From Prevotella sp. (GTDB lineage Bacteria; Bacteroidota; Bacteroidia; Bacteroidales; Dysgonomonadaceae), in contig JAITVV010000038.1 in the NCBI GenBank assembly GCA_031285625.1, forward strand, positions 1 through 56,330: DNA of 56,330 nt, written 5' to 3'. This document shows positions 55,166-56,330 of this stretch, in pieces (within the stretch, counting starts at the first letter, position 1; the number at the start of each line of letters is the position of its first letter). A program made the position numbers and the translations under genes. The notes under the pieces were generated by a model that saw only the letters and a program-made list of their open reading frames with translations, searched no databases and was not told the origin of the DNA.

Positions 55166-55857
55166 TAATTTGTAGTTATTTGTTTGAACTTCTCTAGCAA
55201 CCATTGCATCTGTTCGTCAATGGTCATATATGAATTATCCAGAAGAATAGCATCATCCGCTTTTACCAATGGACTTTCTGCCCGCGTCTGATCTAAATGA
55301 TCTCTGGTTTTTAAATTCTCTAATACTTCTTCAAAAGTAGTTTTCATATCCCCTTTGGAACGCAATTCATCAAAACGCCTCTGTGCCCTTATTTCAGCAT
55401 CAGCTGTTACAAATACTTTTAGTTCGGCATCAGGAAAAACAACCGTACCGATATCGCGTCCATCCATCACAATCCCCTTAGCCTTACCCATCTCTTGTTG
55501 TAAAGCAACCATTGCATGGCGTACAAAAGGAATAGCGCTTACTACACTTACTTTAGAAGATACTTCCATGCTTCGGATCCTGGCCTCAACATTCTCTCCA
55601 TTCAGGTAGGTATCGGGAGTGCCGGTTTCCTTATTCAGATGGAATTCTACTTTTATATTTTCTATTTCGTTATGCAATTGTGCCTCATCGAGGCTATCAC
55701 CATTAAACAGATTGTGTTCGATACAATATAGTGTAACCGCTCTGTACATCGCGCCACTGTCAATATAGATATATCCAATCTCTTTTGCCAGACTCTTGGC
55801 CATAGTACTTTTTCCGTTTGATGAAAAGCCGTCAACTGCAATAACTATTTTTCTCAT
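55165..55857 (-). CDS. cmk: Cytidylate kinase
   Basis: 230 residues. [20 protein letters not shown] (phosphate loop), [40 protein letters not shown] and [20 protein letters not shown], then [20 protein letters not shown] are the cmk pattern. It phosphorylates CMP and dCMP. It is co-transcribed with ispH, a pairing usual in this phylum. Confidence 0.96.
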   Translation of the reverse strand: MRKIVIAVDGFSSNGKSTMAKSLAKEIGYIYIDSGAMYRAVTLYCIEHNLFNGDSLDEAQLHNEIENIKVEFHLNKETGTPDTYLNGENVEARIRSMEVSSKVSVVSAIPFVRHAMVALQQEMGKAKGIVMDGRDIGTVVFPDAELKVFVTADAEIRAQRRFDELRSKGDMKTTFEEVLENLKTRDHLDQTRAESPLVKADDAILLDNSYMTIDEQMQWLLEKFKQITTN

Positions 55858-55928
55858 ACTTTACTTATAGAACATTTAATCAATATAAATGTTTTTCCTG
55901 TTAGTTATAAATTTTGTTTATCAAGAGA

Positions 55929-55936
55929 CAAAGATA
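55929..55936 (-). promoter_or_regulatory. -7 element TATCTTTG of cmk
   Basis: The minus strand reads TATCTTTG, 72 bases before the cmk start. Confidence 0.6.
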
Positions 55937-56059
55937 ATCTTAATTTTCATACCTAAAATTTAAGTTTTAAGACTATAAGATATTCTAATACCTTAAAAAG
56001 GTAACAATAACCACAAAATAGTATAAAACACAAACAATTAACAGTCAAATAGCTACATC

Positions 56060-56122
56060 AAAAAGGTGACAAAAGTAACACTTTTCGGCCGTAATTTATT
56101 TTTCGATGTTTGTTACTTTTCG
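56060..56122 (+). repeat. Dispersed palindromic repeat, copy 3
   Basis: AAAAAGGTGACAAAAGTAACA (56060-56080) is followed by CTTTTCGGCCG, a spacer and TGTTTGTTACTTTTCG. The first 21 bases are identical to copy 1. Confidence 0.7.
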
Positions 56123-56201
56123 AATTAAAAACTCTATTAATAATGATGTGAATCAGTATTTAGAACTGTTATTCAGTATGTTCTATTCAATTATACTACG
56201 C

Positions 56202-56330
56202 GCAATCACAGATTGCTTGTGTTCCTTTTTTCCAAATCAAAAAAAGGAACCAAAAATGCTTTTGCGCCTCGCTTCAATGTACGACCCGTTAACGTACCGG
56301 ACGGCTAAACGAAAAAACTCGCTGGAAAGT
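56202..56330. repeat. Structured, GC-richer element at the window end (possibly incomplete)
   Basis: Two hairpins follow each other: GCAATC-ACA-GATTGC (56202-56216) and GTTCCTTTTTT (56221-56231) with AAAAAAGGAAC (56240-56250). The rest (GCTTTTGCGCCTCGCTTC, then ACGACCCGTTAACGTACCGG) is richer in G and C than its surroundings and has no gene. It looks like the start of a repeated intergenic sequence, but the window ends inside it. Confidence 0.45.

Larger units (their letters stand above)
55858..56330. other. Intergenic region to the window end
   Basis: 473 bases without a gene. It holds the cmk -7 element, copy 3 of the dispersed repeat (56060-56122) and a GC-richer structured element from about 56200 (listed separately). 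Confidence 0.65.

Overview
The window looks like a chromosomal segment from a Bacteroidales bacterium, most like Dysgonomonas or a close relative. I infer this from the low GC content, many TAnnTTTG-type -7 promoter elements with few Shine-Dalgarno sites, a type IX secretion (T9SS) plug protein, a protease with a T9SS-type sorting tail, and household genes typical of the phylum (lepA, speA, radA, folC, aroK, pfkA, ispH, cmk, ilvA). No database search was possible, so the genus is a guess.

Left part (1-8,200), accessory and decaying. It opens with the end of a GNAT acetyltransferase, directly coupled to an unrecognised protein with class II aminoacyl-tRNA-synthetase-like features and an AraC regulator. 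Next come a broken NAD(P)-dependent epimerase and two excisionase-like helix-turn-helix genes, one of them broken, probably the remnant of a mobile element. From 3,680 to 8,129 lies an unusual cluster: a frameshifted gene of unknown family, three tandem paralogues of one unrecognised ~255-residue family, and a disrupted TPR gene between the first and second paralogues.

Middle (8,200-27,200), regulators and small-molecule enzymes. It holds a YoaP-type acetyltransferase, a LuxR regulator, a DUF1349 protein with an AraC/GyrI regulator, a flavodoxin/ferredoxin protein divergent from an HxlR regulator, a DMT exporter with a MalY/PatB aminotransferase, DUF3737 and DUF418 proteins, and a tight six-gene operon (SDR, carboxymuconolactone decarboxylase-cupin, ABM monooxygenase, alpha/beta hydrolase, O-acetyltransferase, cyclophilin-like lipoprotein) beside an AraC gene. 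Four of the six products carry export signals. Beyond it are the collapsed remains of a kdpD-kdpE pair, another AraC gene, a gene-free stretch of nearly 900 bases with inverted and direct repeats, and an aldehyde dehydrogenase fragment.

Right part (27,200-56,330), mostly core. A fused trehalose-phosphate synthase/phosphatase is divergent from a GH15 hydrolase. A broken gene of unknown family sits beside tRNA-Ser(TGA). Then follow ilvA, lepA, a flavin reductase/GyrI-like/speA operon, two secreted proteins, an L,D-transpeptidase, and a long minus-strand series aroK - T9SS-type protease - radA - CAT-like acetyltransferase - Imm22-like protein - unknown - HAD hydrolase - folC. The end holds a HAD phosphatase and the T9SS plug protein, pfkA, and the cmk-ispH pair. 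A dispersed palindromic repeat (core GTGACAAAAGTAACA) occurs in three intergenic regions, and a different structured, GC-richer sequence ends the window.
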